In this document: positions 1 to 8,583 of the stretch, in pieces
Position numbering within the stretch: position 1 is the stretch's first letter
Layout of the letters: each line of letters begins with the position of its first letter
NCBI GenBank assembly: GCA_041394705.1
Contig: JAWKHS010000021.1
Coordinates: 1 to 64,000, forward strand
From: Vicinamibacterales bacterium
Lineage (GTDB): Bacteria; Acidobacteriota; Vicinamibacteria; Vicinamibacterales; UBA2999
Length of the DNA: 64,000 nucleotides
Reading direction: 5' to 3'
Program-made: the position numbers and the translations under genes
Notes under the pieces: generated by a model
What the model was told of the DNA's origin: nothing
Seen by the model: the letters and a program-made list of their open reading frames with translations, nothing else
Databases searched by the model: none

Positions 1-1
1 G

Positions 2-40
2 GCCCGCGTCTTCCGCATCAGCGCCCGTTACCGCTTCTGA
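2..40 (+). CDS. C-terminal end of an outer-membrane protein (partial)
   Basis: Only the last 12 codons before a TGA are in the window. They read ARVFRISARYRF, alternating hydrophobic and polar residues and ending in Phe, the usual C-terminal beta-strand signature of beta-barrel outer-membrane proteins such as TonB-dependent receptors. The family cannot be named from so short a piece. It faces the M20 gene tail to tail across a hairpin. Confidence 0.4.
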   Translation, partial: ARVFRISARYRF

Positions 41-44
41 GCAC

Positions 45-68
45 GGCCGGGACCCCGGGGCGCCGGCC
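45..68. terminator. GC-rich hairpin between convergent genes
   Basis: The arms GGCCGG (45-50) and CCGGCC (63-68) are perfect complements around a 12-nt loop that itself contains CCCCGGGG. It lies between two convergent stop codons and could serve both strands. There is no T-tract, so Rho-independent function is uncertain. Confidence 0.35.
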
Positions 69-1516
69 TATTTCGGGTCGGCGACCTTGGGATCCTGGTA
101 GGTCTTCTCGAGCGCGGACAGGTACTGGCCGAACAGGCCCTTGATGCCGTCGAACTCCTTCTTGACGGCCGCCCGGTAGGCTTCGTTGGTGGCGAAGTCG
201 GTCAAGAGCGCGGCCATCGCCTGCGCCTGCACGCGGAAGCCGTCGTGGCCCACGGGCTTCAGGTTGTCCTGGTCCATCTCGTAGGTGTGGTTGGGCCAGT
301 CGGAGGTGTAGGCGCTGAAGCCGACGCCGGGAATGTCGCGCGAGACGCTGCCGCTCTCCTCGAAGCCCTGCGGCTTGCCGGGCTGGTCCAGCACCTTCCC
401 GGCGCCGTACCGCTTCATGTAGGCGAAGGCGAGCTCGGCCAGGGTCGCCACCGAGATGCCGTCGCGGTTGCTCCCGTAGTTGTCGATCTTCACCTTCGTC
501 CCCGTGGCGAGGGCCGCCGCCTTCGCGGCGTCGTCCACGAACCCGCGCACGGTCTTCAGGTACACCTCGTCGGGGTAGCGGATGTAGAAGTCGGCCTGCG
601 TCCGGTCCGGCACGACGTTGGGCGCCGCGCCGCCCTCGGTGATGATGCCCTGGATGCGCGCCTCCGGCCGGATGTTGCTCCGCACGCCGTCGATGTTGTC
701 GAAGAGCTTGATGACGGCCGTGAGCGCGTTCCTGCCGTTCCAGGCCGTCATCTGGTGCGCCGGGGCACCGCTGAAGGTGTACTTCACGCCGTCGATGTTG
801 AGACAGCACGTCCCGAATCCCGGCGCCGGCCGCGACGTGACCGTGCTCGCGTGGCTCCTGACGATGACGTCCATGCCATGGAACACGTTGGCCTTGTGCA
901 TCACGGTCTTCGCGGACGGCTCGAGGAGCTCTTCCGCCGGCGTCCCGAACACCGTCACGGTGCCGGGAAGGTGCTCGGCCGCGAGGAACTCGGCCACGGC
1001 GATGGCGGCGGCGATGCCCACCGGCCCCTGCGCGCAGTGCTGGTCGCCATGAAAGGCGCCTTGCGTGCCGCGCAGCGCGTCGTACTCCACGATCACGCCC
1101 AGGTTGGGCCGGCCCGATGCGCCCTTGTAGCGGGCCGTGAACGCGGTGGCGAACCCGCCGCCGCCCATCTCCACGCTGAACCCGTGCGCGCGGAGCGTCG
1201 CCGTGAGCTTCTCGGCCGACCGCGTCTCCTCGTAGCCGACTTCGGGATGCGTGCAGATGTCGTCGGAGAGGGCCAGGAGCTCGGTGTCGAGCAGCGCCTT
1301 GGCCCGGGCGGCCACGCCGTCGCGCCTGGCGTTCGGGGCCTGGATCGTCGTCACGAGCGCCGGGACGTCGAGCGACGCCTCGAGGGCAGCCATCTGCCGC
1401 AGCACGTCCTTCGCCGCCTCGCGCTCGGTCTGCGTCTCCTGAGACGCAGCCGGGCCGGCCACTCCCACGACCGCCACCGCCACCATCCCCCACGTCCTCA
1501 TCCGTGCCCGTGCCAT
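68..1516 (-). CDS. Exported M20-family amidohydrolase (AbgB/aminoacylase-like)
   Basis: The 482-residue product should hydrolyse an amide bond of an N-acyl or aminobenzoyl amino acid using a dinuclear zinc site. The start at 1516 has a strong Shine-Dalgarno (GGAGGGAGG) 6 nt upstream; an earlier in-frame ATG at 1603 has none. Residues 1-25 form a signal peptide ending PAAS before Gln. The M20 features are visible: THPEVGYEE near residue 90, GDQHCAQG with H160 as a likely metal ligand, and the GTPAEE glutamate pair at 195-196 (catalytic base and metal ligand). The AbgB-like subgroup is my reading of GDQHCAQG and is not certain. A TAGACT element (1541 to 1536 on the minus strand) lies 19 nt before the ATG. 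The next gene upstream is divergent and also encodes an amidohydrolase. Confidence 0.85.
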   Translation of the reverse strand: MARARMRTWGMVAVAVVGVAGPAASQETQTEREAAKDVLRQMAALEASLDVPALVTTIQAPNARRDGVAARAKALLDTELLALSDDICTHPEVGYEETRSAEKLTATLRAHGFSVEMGGGGFATAFTARYKGASGRPNLGVIVEYDALRGTQGAFHGDQHCAQGPVGIAAAIAVAEFLAAEHLPGTVTVFGTPAEELLEPSAKTVMHKANVFHGMDVIVRSHASTVTSRPAPGFGTCCLNIDGVKYTFSGAPAHQMTAWNGRNALTAVIKLFDNIDGVRSNIRPEARIQGIITEGGAAPNVVPDRTQADFYIRYPDEVYLKTVRGFVDDAAKAAALATGTKVKIDNYGSNRDGISVATLAELAFAYMKRYGAGKVLDQPGKPQGFEESGSVSRDIPGVGFSAYTSDWPNHTYEMDQDNLKPVGHDGFRVQAQAMAALLTDFATNEAYRAAVKKEFDGIKGLFGQYLSALEKTYQDPKVADPK

Positions 1517-1607
1517 GCCCGCCTCCCTCCGAACGAGTCTACCGCCCGCGGCTGCGGCCGCGGCGCCGCCGGGGCGCGCCTCGGCCGGTCCGCCGCCCGC
1601 CATCGAC

Positions 1608-1613
1608 TAGAAT
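1608..1613 (+). promoter_or_regulatory. -10-like element TAGAAT
   Basis: TAGAAT lies 20 nt before the ATG at 1634. The same hexamer precedes several other genes in this window (26717, 43121, and minus strand 63661). No convincing -35 box is seen at the usual spacing. Confidence 0.4.
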
Positions 1614-1633
1614 GCGCGCCGAGGAGTCCTTCA

Positions 1634-2846
1634 ATGACCCGCCGCCTGATCGTCGCCGGCCTCGCCGCGCTCGGCCTCTCGGTCCTTCACGCGCCGCTCG
1701 ACGCCCAGCCGTCCGCCGTCACGCTCAGGGCGCCCCGCCTCATCGACGGCCGGGGCCAGCAGCGCACGGACGCCGTCGTGACCGTCGGCGGCGGTCGCAT
1801 CACGGCCGTGGGCGCCGCGCAAGGGCCGGCCACCTACGACCTGACGGGGCTGACGCTCCTGCCCGGCTTCATCGACACCCACGTCCACATCGGCTGGCAC
1901 TTCGCCAACGGCCGCTTCGTCAGCGGCCGGAGCCCCCGAGGTGGCCGTCCTGTATGCGGCCGAGAACGCCTGGGTCACCCTGATGGCCGGCTTCACCACC
2001 ATCCAGTCGGTCGGCTCGGCATCTGACAAGGCGCTGCGCGACGCCATCAACCGCGGGGTGCTGCCGGGCCCGCGCCTGCTCTCGTCGCTCGGGCAGATCT
2101 CGAATCCGAAGATGACGCCCGACGAGATGCGCGCGCGCGTGCGCCAGCTCAAGGCCGACGGCGCCGACCTGGTGAAGATCTTCGCGTCGGCCAGCATCAG
2201 GGACGGTGGCGTCCCGACGCTGTCCCAGGCGCAGCTCGACGCCGTGTGCGGCGAGGCACGCGCCCAGGGCCTGCGCTCCATGGTGCACGCCCACGCGCCG
2301 GAGGCCATGATGCGGGCCGCGCGCGCCGGCTGCACGACGGTCGAACACGGCGGGCTGGCCGACGCGGCCTCGCTCGCGTTCCTGGCCGAAAAGGGCGTCT
2401 GGTTCGATCCCAATATCGGGCTCGTCACCCAGAACTACCTGGAGAACAAGGCGAAGTTCCTGGGCATCGGCAACTACACCGAGGAAGGCTTCGCCTCGAT
2501 GGAGAAGGCGCTCGGCATGAAGGACGCCATGTTCTCGGCGGCGCTGAAGACGAAGGGCCTGAAGATGGTGATGGGCACCGACGCGGTGGCCGGCGCCCAC
2601 GGCCAGAACATGCGCGAGACGATCGAGCGCGTGAAGTCCGGCCAGGCACCCATGGACGCCATCGTGTCGATGACGTCGCTCGCCGCCGCGTCGATGAACC
2701 TCGACAAGGACGTCGGCGCCATCGCGCCCGGCCTCCAGGCGGATCTCGTGGCCGTCGAGGGCGATCCGCTGACCGACATCACCGCGCTGCAGCGCGTGCG
2801 GTTCGTGATGCGGGGAGGCGTGGTCTACAAGTACGAGCGCCGTTAG
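1634..2846 (+). pseudogene. Exported amidohydrolase (imidazolonepropionase-like), one frameshift
   Basis: The start at 1634 follows GAGGAG by 7 nt and opens with a signal peptide (residues 1 to about 25, ending DAQ). The first frame carries the beta-strand barrel and the metal motif DTHVH (H83, H85). It stops making sense after SGRSP. Skipping one C in the CCCCC run at 1933-1937 restores SPEVAVLYAAENAW and an uninterrupted frame to 2846. That frame contains the expected VKIFASAS lysine segment, VHAHAP, TVEHGG and the metal-binding Asp in MGTDAVAGAHG. The span is 1213 nt, one base more than a multiple of three. The intact protein would be about 403 residues and resembles the amidohydrolase at 8584-9861. 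Either a real null mutation or a homopolymer sequencing error. Confidence 0.8.
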
Positions 2847-2857
2847 TCGCGCCGCCG

Positions 2858-5218
2858 ATGTCGTCCCGTCGGTCGACCGTCGTCCGCCTCGGCGCGGCGC
2901 TCATGGCCCTGGTCCTGGCAGCGCCGGCCATGGCGCAGCCCGTGCGCTATGCGGTCGCCGGACACGTGGAGATCGGCAACGGCCAGGCGGCCTCCCACCT
3001 CCCGGTCTCGCTCGGCTCGGGCTCCACCGTCGTGGCCAGCACGACGACGGACGCGAACGGGCGATTCGTGTTCGTCGATGTCGCTCCCGGCCGCTACTGG
3101 ATCGATGCGCGCGTCGGCGCGCTGGGGAGTTGGGGCGACTCCATCGAGGTCGGCCCCCGTCTGCCGGAGGACGTGACCGTCAGCCTCCACCTGATGGACG
3201 ACGTCACGGTGGCGGGACTGGCGGCCCCGCTGGAACGGTCGGTCGTCCAGATGGGTGCACGCGAACTCGACAGCCGCCCGCTGCGGCTGCAGAGCCGCGC
3301 GCTGCCGCAGGCACTCGCCTCGGCGCCCGGCTGGGCCGAGGAAGACAACGGGCTGCTGCACGTGCGCGGGGTCGACGACGGCGTGCTGTTCGTGGAGGAC
3401 GGCATCCCGGTCTACGACCGGCTCGACGTCGCGTTCGGCATTCCGCCGTCGCTCGCCGCCGCCGGCACCGTCGACGTGGCCACCGGCCACACGCCCGCGC
3501 AGTTCGGACTGAAGTCCGGTGCGGTCGTCGTCGTCAACTCTCCGCCCGCGCCGCAGCGTTGGCGCGGCGAGGCGCGCGGCGGGTCCGGCAGCAGCGACCT
3601 CGCGAGCACGTCGGCCTCGGCCGGCGGCCCGTTCCGGCGCGGTTTCGATCTGTTCGCGGCGACGACCGCCGAACGCTCGTCGCGGTTCCTCGACCCGGTG
3701 CATCCCGACAACATGCACAACGTGGGAGGCGTGGCGGCGGGGTCGCTCCGACTGCGGGCCTCGCTGCCACGAGGCGGGCAGGCCACGGCGCTCGGCCGCC
3801 TCGGCCGCTCGCGCTACGACGTGCCGCACGGTGAGGCGCAGGACGAGGCCGGCCAGGACCAGCGTCAGCGCATCGTGCAGAGCGCCGCGTCGGTGGCGTG
3901 GCAGCAGCCGCTGCGCAGCACGGCGCTCCAGGTCGGCGCCTACGTGCGCCGGGTCGACGCGCAACTGCTGCCTTCCGCCGCCGACACGCCGCTCAGCGCC
4001 GCGTCCGATCGCCGCCACGACCGCCAGGGGGCCCTGGCCACGTGGAGCCGGCTCGTGGGGCGCCATACCCTGACCGCCGGAGGCGAGCTCGCCCGCCTGG
4101 CACTGCACGAGGACTTCCGCTTCGCCGTCACCGCGGACGACGCCGACGGCCTGTCCGATGCCGCCCGCAGCTTCACGCCCGCCCGTCCCTTCGTCTTCGG
4201 CGATCGCATCGCCCGCACGCAGTGGTCGGCGTTCGCGCAGGACCGCGTCGATGCGGGACCGGTGTCGTTCGACGTCGGCCTGCGCTACGACCGCACGTCG
4301 CTGCTGGTCGAGGCGTCGCAGTGGAGCCCGCGGCTGGGCGCCGGGCTGGACCTCGCCGGGCTCCGCGCGTCGATGCGCGCGTCGTTCAACCGGTTCTTCC
4401 AGCCGCCGCAGGCCGAGCACCTGCTGCTCGCCTCGTCGGAGGCAGCCCGCGCGCTGTCGCCGTTCGCAACCGACGACGATGCCGAGTCCGGCGGGGCCGC
4501 CATCGAGCCCGAACGACAGAGCGCGTGGGAGCTCGGCTGGGCGCAGCGCCTGCCGGCGTCGCTGGAGCTGGACGTCGCCGCCTGGCGGCGGTCCGTCGAG
4601 AACTACGCCGACCCGAACGTGTTCTTCGGCACCACCATCGTCTTCCCGAATGCGGTCGCGCACGGGACGGCGCGCGGCCTGGACGTGCGCCTGTCGCTGC
4701 CCCCGGTCCGCGGGTGGACGGCGTCGGCCACCTACACGCTGTCGAAGGTGGAGCAGGAAGGACCGATCACGGGCGGCCTCTTCCTGGAGGACGACCTCGA
4801 CGACATCGGCGAGGGTGTCGTGTTCACGCCCGATCACGATCAGCGGCACGTGGGTGCGCTGACGGTGACGTGGGTGCAGCCGGTCGGCCGCTGGTCCGCG
4901 TCCGCCCAGGCCCGGTATGCCAGCGGCACCCCGCTCGAGGTCGGCGATCTCGACGACGACGAGCTCGACGACCTGCTGGAGCGCCCGGGGGCGGACCTCA
5001 TCGACGTCGGACGCGGGCGCGTGAAGCCGCGCCTGATGCTGGACCTCACGGCGTCGATGCGCCTCACACGCGCGGCCTGGGGCACCCTGACGCTGGGCGC
5101 GAGCGTGCTGAACGCCTCGAATCGCCGCTACGCCTACAACTTCGGCAATCCGTTCAGCGGCACGCACTTCGGCGCCCCGCGGCAGCTGCGGGTGGATCTC
5201 ACCGCCGCCTTTCGCTGA
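2858..5218 (+). CDS. TonB-dependent outer-membrane receptor
   Basis: The 786-residue protein begins 11 nt after the preceding stop with a signal peptide ending AMAQ. Residues about 30-90 form a carboxypeptidase-regulatory-like beta-sandwich (TTTDANGRFVFVDVAPGRY). A plug domain follows with VRGVDDGVLFVEDGIPV, and the rest is a long beta-barrel whose C-terminus is LRVDLTAAFR. This architecture is typical of Acidobacteriota and Bacteroidota receptors that import an unknown ligand across the outer membrane with TonB energy. The close spacing suggests co-transcription with the amidohydrolase upstream, which might process the imported compound; that link is an inference. The substrate is unknown. 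Confidence 0.85.
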   Translation: MSSRRSTVVRLGAALMALVLAAPAMAQPVRYAVAGHVEIGNGQAASHLPVSLGSGSTVVASTTTDANGRFVFVDVAPGRYWIDARVGALGSWGDSIEVGPRLPEDVTVSLHLMDDVTVAGLAAPLERSVVQMGARELDSRPLRLQSRALPQALASAPGWAEEDNGLLHVRGVDDGVLFVEDGIPVYDRLDVAFGIPPSLAAAGTVDVATGHTPAQFGLKSGAVVVVNSPPAPQRWRGEARGGSGSSDLASTSASAGGPFRRGFDLFAATTAERSSRFLDPVHPDNMHNVGGVAAGSLRLRASLPRGGQATALGRLGRSRYDVPHGEAQDEAGQDQRQRIVQSAASVAWQQPLRSTALQVGAYVRRVDAQLLPSAADTPLSAASDRRHDRQGALATWSRLVGRHTLTAGGELARLALHEDFRFAVTADDADGLSDAARSFTPARPFVFGDRIARTQWSAFAQDRVDAGPVSFDVGLRYDRTSLLVEASQWSPRLGAGLDLAGLRASMRASFNRFFQPPQAEHLLLASSEAARALSPFATDDDAESGGAAIEPERQSAWELGWAQRLPASLELDVAAWRRSVENYADPNVFFGTTIVFPNAVAHGTARGLDVRLSLPPVRGWTASATYTLSKVEQEGPITGGLFLEDDLDDIGEGVVFTPDHDQRHVGALTVTWVQPVGRWSASAQARYASGTPLEVGDLDDDELDDLLERPGADLIDVGRGRVKPRLMLDLTASMRLTRAAWGTLTLGASVLNASNRRYAYNFGNPFSGTHFGAPRQLRVDLTAAFR

Positions 5219-5248
5219 CCGGCGCCCAGCCTCAGGCCAGGGCGCCGG
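5219..5248. terminator. 9-bp GC hairpin between convergent genes
   Basis: CCGGCGCCC (5219-5227) and GGGCGCCGG (5240-5248) pair perfectly around a 12-nt loop. The stem begins right after the receptor stop codon and ends 9 nt before the stop of the convergent ankyrin gene. No T-tract follows on either strand. Confidence 0.5.
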
Positions 5249-5257
5249 AGGACCGGG

Positions 5258-6532
5258 CTACTCGCGGCCGCCGTGCGCGGCGATGGCCTGCAGGGCCGCC
5301 CGGCTGACCACCAGCGGGTCGTGGAAGCGGGTGCCCCATCCGAGCGGCGTCACGTCCCGATACTCGTGCCAGGCCTCGACGTGCAGCCGTGACCTGAGCG
5401 AAGCGCGCGCGTTCGGTGACGCGCCGTGGGCGAGCAGGAGGTCCACGAACGGATCGCGCTCGGACGCGACGTCCGGATAGCGGACGCCGAGTCGCGCGGC
5501 GTACGACACGACCGCGCTGAAGAGCGGCGTATGCCCGCCGAACCCGTCCCCATCGACGGCGGCGCGCGCGTCCGGGTCCATGCCCCGATCGAGCAGCCAT
5601 CGCGCCACGTCGAGCTCACCGTATTCGATGGCCATGTGGAGCAAGGTCGCGCCGCCCAGCGGCGTCCCGGTCGCGGCGGATCCGTCGTCGGGCTGGCAGC
5701 CCAGGGCCGGGGGAAAGAAGGCGTCGAAGGGGAACGTCCGCTCGAGCATCGCGGGATCGCGGTCGAGGTGCCGGGCGAGGAGGTCGAGGCGTCCGCGATG
5801 CACGGCCATCGTCGGCGTGTCCGGCAGCTCGACGCCGTGCGTTTCCAGCAGATCCAGGCACGCGTGCTTCCCACGCGGATCGCGCGAGTACGTCTCGAGC
5901 ACGAGCGCGACCGGCGCGCGGGGATCGCCGGCGCCATCGGCGACCCTCGCGCCGAGATCCAGCACGTAGGCCAGGCCCTCGGCATTGAGCGTCTCGCACG
6001 GCCCCATGACGGCGCCGGGAGGCAGCGGGGGCCGGCCCGCGAGATCGCGCAGCAGTGTCGCCGTGTCGAGCCGGCCCTGGAGCACGGCGCGATCGAACGC
6101 GCGCTCGACGTCTCTGGCGCCGAGGTCCCACAGCGTCCGGATGACGGCGTCCTTGCCGAGGTTCGCCGCGTACGACATCGGCGGTCCCCAGTTGCAGCGG
6201 GACGTGCCGCGGGCCATCTCGACGAGGAGCGCCGGCCGACGGCGCACCATCGCGCGCACGGTGTCGACGTCGTCGTCCCAGATGGCGGCCACGAGGCGGC
6301 ACGCATCGACGAGCCGCGGCCAGCTCGCCACGCCGTAGCCGCGTGCCAGCGCGAACTGCGCCTGCGCGCGGGTCGGCGCGGCCGGCGTGACGGCGTCGCC
6401 GAGCGCGGCGCGCATCTCGGCGATCGCGGCGGGGTCGCCGGCTCGCGCCTGCCGCTGCAGGTCGCGGGCCTGGTGCGTCAGCTGCGTCAGATCGGGGCGG
6501 ACGGGCAGGTGACGGGCGGACACAGGCCTCAC
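5258..6532 (-). CDS. Ankyrin-repeat protein, third gene of the SRPBCC-ArsR operon
   Basis: The start is a GTG at 6532 that overlaps the ArsR stop codon as GTGA, so translation is likely coupled. The 424-residue product has no signal peptide. Ankyrin-like helices are recognisable: LLHMAIEYGELDVARWLLDRG with PDARA, and PFVDLLLAHGASPNARASL near the C-terminus; weaker copies occur around DVDTVRAMVRRRPALLVEMA and DLLETHGVELPDTPTMAVHRG. Ankyrin repeats bind protein partners and do not define an enzymatic role. Being under the same ArsR operator suggests a stress-linked cytoplasmic function. An in-frame ATG at 6580 lies inside ArsR and is less likely. Confidence 0.8.
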   Translation of the reverse strand: MRPVSARHLPVRPDLTQLTHQARDLQRQARAGDPAAIAEMRAALGDAVTPAAPTRAQAQFALARGYGVASWPRLVDACRLVAAIWDDDVDTVRAMVRRRPALLVEMARGTSRCNWGPPMSYAANLGKDAVIRTLWDLGARDVERAFDRAVLQGRLDTATLLRDLAGRPPLPPGAVMGPCETLNAEGLAYVLDLGARVADGAGDPRAPVALVLETYSRDPRGKHACLDLLETHGVELPDTPTMAVHRGRLDLLARHLDRDPAMLERTFPFDAFFPPALGCQPDDGSAATGTPLGGATLLHMAIEYGELDVARWLLDRGMDPDARAAVDGDGFGGHTPLFSAVVSYAARLGVRYPDVASERDPFVDLLLAHGASPNARASLRSRLHVEAWHEYRDVTPLGWGTRFHDPLVVSRAALQAIAAHGGRE

Positions 6533-6921
6533 CGGTCCTCCTCCACGAAGGTCCTGAGGCGCGCCAGCGACTGATCCCAATCACTGGCGATCTGGCCGAG
6601 GAGCCGTCGCACCTCGGCCAGTCGCGCCTGGTCCACGCGCCAGCGCTGCTCGCGGCCCGTGCGATCCGCGCGAGCGAGGCCCGCGTTCGAGAGCACGCGG
6701 AGGTGCTTCGTGACGGCCTGCCGCGTGAGATCCGTGCCGGCGGCCAGCGAGGCGATCGACTGCGGCCCCGCGTCGCAGAGCCGGGTCACGAGATACAGCC
6801 GCGTCCGATCGCCCAGCGCCGTGAAGACGGGCGCTGCGGTCTGGAGGCGCCGGGCCGCCGCGGCCTTCGTGGGCGGCTTCGCGCCCCCCGGGCGCGCCTT
6901 CGCGGCCTGGTGCGCGGTCAC
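6529..6921 (-). CDS. ArsR-family winged-helix repressor
   Basis: The 130-residue protein has a Lys/Ala-rich N-terminal tail, then the ArsR fold: ALGDRTRLYLVTRLCD, SIASLAAGTDLTRQAVTKHLRVL (recognition helix) and GREQRWRVD (wing). There are no Cys pairs, so metal sensing of the ArsR or SmtB type is unlikely. It belongs to the ArsR-plus-SRPBCC class in which the repressor controls its own operon. It overlaps SRPBCC by 4 nt upstream (ATGA) and the ankyrin gene by 4 nt downstream (GTGA). The likely operator is the 22-bp palindrome at 7401-7422. Confidence 0.9.
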   Translation of the reverse strand: MTAHQAAKARPGGAKPPTKAAAARRLQTAAPVFTALGDRTRLYLVTRLCDAGPQSIASLAAGTDLTRQAVTKHLRVLSNAGLARADRTGREQRWRVDQARLAEVRRLLGQIASDWDQSLARLRTFVEEDR

Positions 6922-7400
6922 GGGCGGCTCGCGAGGTAGGCCGTGACGAGCCGGGCCTGCAGCGCCCAGCCTTCCTCGTTGGCCGTGAAGGCGGCCGCCC
7001 GCTTCTCGAGCGGCACCCGCTCGAAGCCCGATTCACGGAGCGTGAGCCGCGTGCCCTCGGGCGTCTCGTCGAGCACCAGCTCCACGAGCGTCGTCGGCGC
7101 GGTGGCCGGGTCCTGCCCTCCCAGGTCGTACGGATGCCACCGGAACGCGAGCCGGCGCATGGGCTCCACGGCCTCGACCCACACGTCGAAGGTCACGCCG
7201 GCGTGCGGCGCCTGCATGGCCGCCACGTCCGCGTCCACGGTCGTGGGCACGATGCGCGCGCCCACCCTGGCGCCGGCCACGAACGGCCCATCGAACTCGG
7301 CGCCGAACCACGCCCCGAACTGGCGGGCGTCGCTCACGGCCTCCCACACGCGGGCGAGCGGCGCGGCGAGGACCGCGGTCTTCGTGATGACGTCGGACAT
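6918..7400 (-). CDS. SRPBCC/AHSA1-type ligand-binding protein
   Basis: The roughly 160-residue protein belongs to the START/Bet v1 (AHSA1-like) superfamily, whose helix-grip fold binds hydrophobic ligands. Visible markers are TKTAVLAAPLARVWEAVSDA, FGAWFGAEFDGPF and the C-terminal helix EEGWALQARLVTAYL. Two adjacent ATGs (7403 and 7400) are possible; 7400 has better spacing (7 nt) from GGAGG. A further ATG at 7421 lacks a ribosome site. It is the first gene of a coupled three-gene operon with ArsR and the ankyrin protein. The operator palindrome abuts the start, so repressor binding would block initiation directly. Confidence 0.85.
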   Translation of the reverse strand: MSDVITKTAVLAAPLARVWEAVSDARQFGAWFGAEFDGPFVAGARVGARIVPTTVDADVAAMQAPHAGVTFDVWVEAVEPMRRLAFRWHPYDLGGQDPATAPTTLVELVLDETPEGTRLTLRESGFERVPLEKRAAAFTANEEGWALQARLVTAYLASRP

Positions 7401-7422
7401 CATGCAACCTCCAGGTTGCATG
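7401..7422. promoter_or_regulatory. 22-bp perfect palindrome, likely ArsR operator
   Basis: The arms CATGCAACCT and AGGTTGCATG are exact reverse complements separated by CC (10-2-10). It covers the Shine-Dalgarno of the SRPBCC gene and reaches its first possible start codon. ArsR/SmtB repressors typically bind 12-2-12 inverted repeats in their own operon promoters, so this is the obvious site for the ArsR encoded at 6529-6921. Confidence 0.65.
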
Positions 7423-7427
7423 ACATG

Positions 7428-8564
7428 CTACCGCACCCGCACCGCCGAGGCGAGCGCATCGGCCCCGGCGGCCACGTCGGCGCCGTCGTTGTAGACGTGC
7501 ACCGAGGCGCGGACCCGGCCGTGTTCGCCCGTGACGAGCACGCCGGCGGCCTCGAGCGCCTCGCGGATGCGTTCGGGGTCGGAGGCCGCCACCGCGACGC
7601 TGCCGGCCCGCGCGGCGGCCGGCTCGGGCGTCACGACGGCCAGGCCATGGGCCGCGAGGCGGGCGCGGAGTTCGCCGGACAGCGCGAGCGTGTGCGCTTC
7701 CACCGCGTCCATGCCGAGCGCGGCCAGGTAGTCCAGGGCGTCGTCCAGCACGTAGAGCGGGCCCCACGCGGGGTTGCCGGGCTCGAACGCCCGTCCGGTC
7801 GTGAGGGGCGCCACCTCGTCCGGGGCGTCCATCGGCGGCCGCCAGGTCACGGAGTGCCACCCGGTGAGCGCCGGCCGCCAGTCGGGCACGCGGGCGCGGT
7901 TCCAGTACGCGACGGCGACGCCCTGATGGCCCAGCAGGAACTTGTAGCAGCACCCCACGAGGAAGTCGGCCACCGGCGCCTCGACGGGGACCGACCCGAG
8001 CGCGTGCGACGCGTCGACGACGAAGAGGGCGCCCACCCGTCGCGCCATCGCAGCATACGCCTCGAGATCGTGGCGCTCGCCGGTGAGGAACGACACATGG
8101 CTCACGGCCACGACCCGCGTGCGCCGGTCCACCGCCTCGGCGAACCGGGCGAGCGGCGCGCGCCAGGTGGACGGCTCGGGCGCCACCGCACGCACCTCGA
8201 CGCCGTGCCGGCGCTGCGCCAGGAACGGGTTCATGAGCGACGGGAACTCCCAGCGCTCCATGACCACGTTGTCGCCCTCGCGCCAGTCCACGGCGTCGGC
8301 CACGAGGCTGATGCCGTGGGCCACGCTGGACGGGAACCCGATGTCGCCGGGATCGGCGCCGAGGAGCGCGCCCACCTTGGCGGCCACGCGCCGCCGGACT
8401 CGCTCGTTGGCCTCGGCGCCCGCCAGGCCCGTGCCCTTGGCGGCGAGGGCGCGCGCCAGCGCATCCTGGTGCCGGGCGAGCGCCGGCGTCTGGCCGCCGC
8501 CGGCCAGGTGGACGACGCCGTCGAGGCGGAGGAAGTCGGCGCGGGAGGCGAGCGGGGCGGACAT
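7428..8564 (-). CDS. Class V aminotransferase-fold PLP enzyme
   Basis: The 378-residue cytoplasmic protein has the fold of cysteine desulfurases and isopenicillin-N-epimerase-like enzymes. The PLP-contacting Asp-Ala-Ser-His lies in FVVDASHALG (D184, H187), and the Schiff-base lysine is K208 in GCCYKFLLGHQG. A conserved substrate-side stretch is GWHSVTWRPP. No conserved catalytic Cys loop of a cysteine desulfurase is apparent, so a desulfurase role is not supported. The reaction and substrate are unknown. It ends 24 nt before the SRPBCC start on the same strand, but the operator in between suggests separate control. Confidence 0.85.
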   Translation of the reverse strand: MSAPLASRADFLRLDGVVHLAGGGQTPALARHQDALARALAAKGTGLAGAEANERVRRRVAAKVGALLGADPGDIGFPSSVAHGISLVADAVDWREGDNVVMERWEFPSLMNPFLAQRRHGVEVRAVAPEPSTWRAPLARFAEAVDRRTRVVAVSHVSFLTGERHDLEAYAAMARRVGALFVVDASHALGSVPVEAPVADFLVGCCYKFLLGHQGVAVAYWNRARVPDWRPALTGWHSVTWRPPMDAPDEVAPLTTGRAFEPGNPAWGPLYVLDDALDYLAALGMDAVEAHTLALSGELRARLAAHGLAVVTPEPAAARAGSVAVAASDPERIREALEAAGVLVTGEHGRVRASVHVYNDGADVAAGADALASAVRVR

Positions 8565-8583
8565 CGGCGCGGCTCCGCGTGCG

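Noticed and set aside
2843..5167. 774-codon open frame on the minus strand opposite the TonB receptor
   Set aside because: Antisense mirror frame typical of very GC-rich DNA: Arg/Gly/His-rich low-complexity translation with no domain, while the plus strand has a complete receptor.
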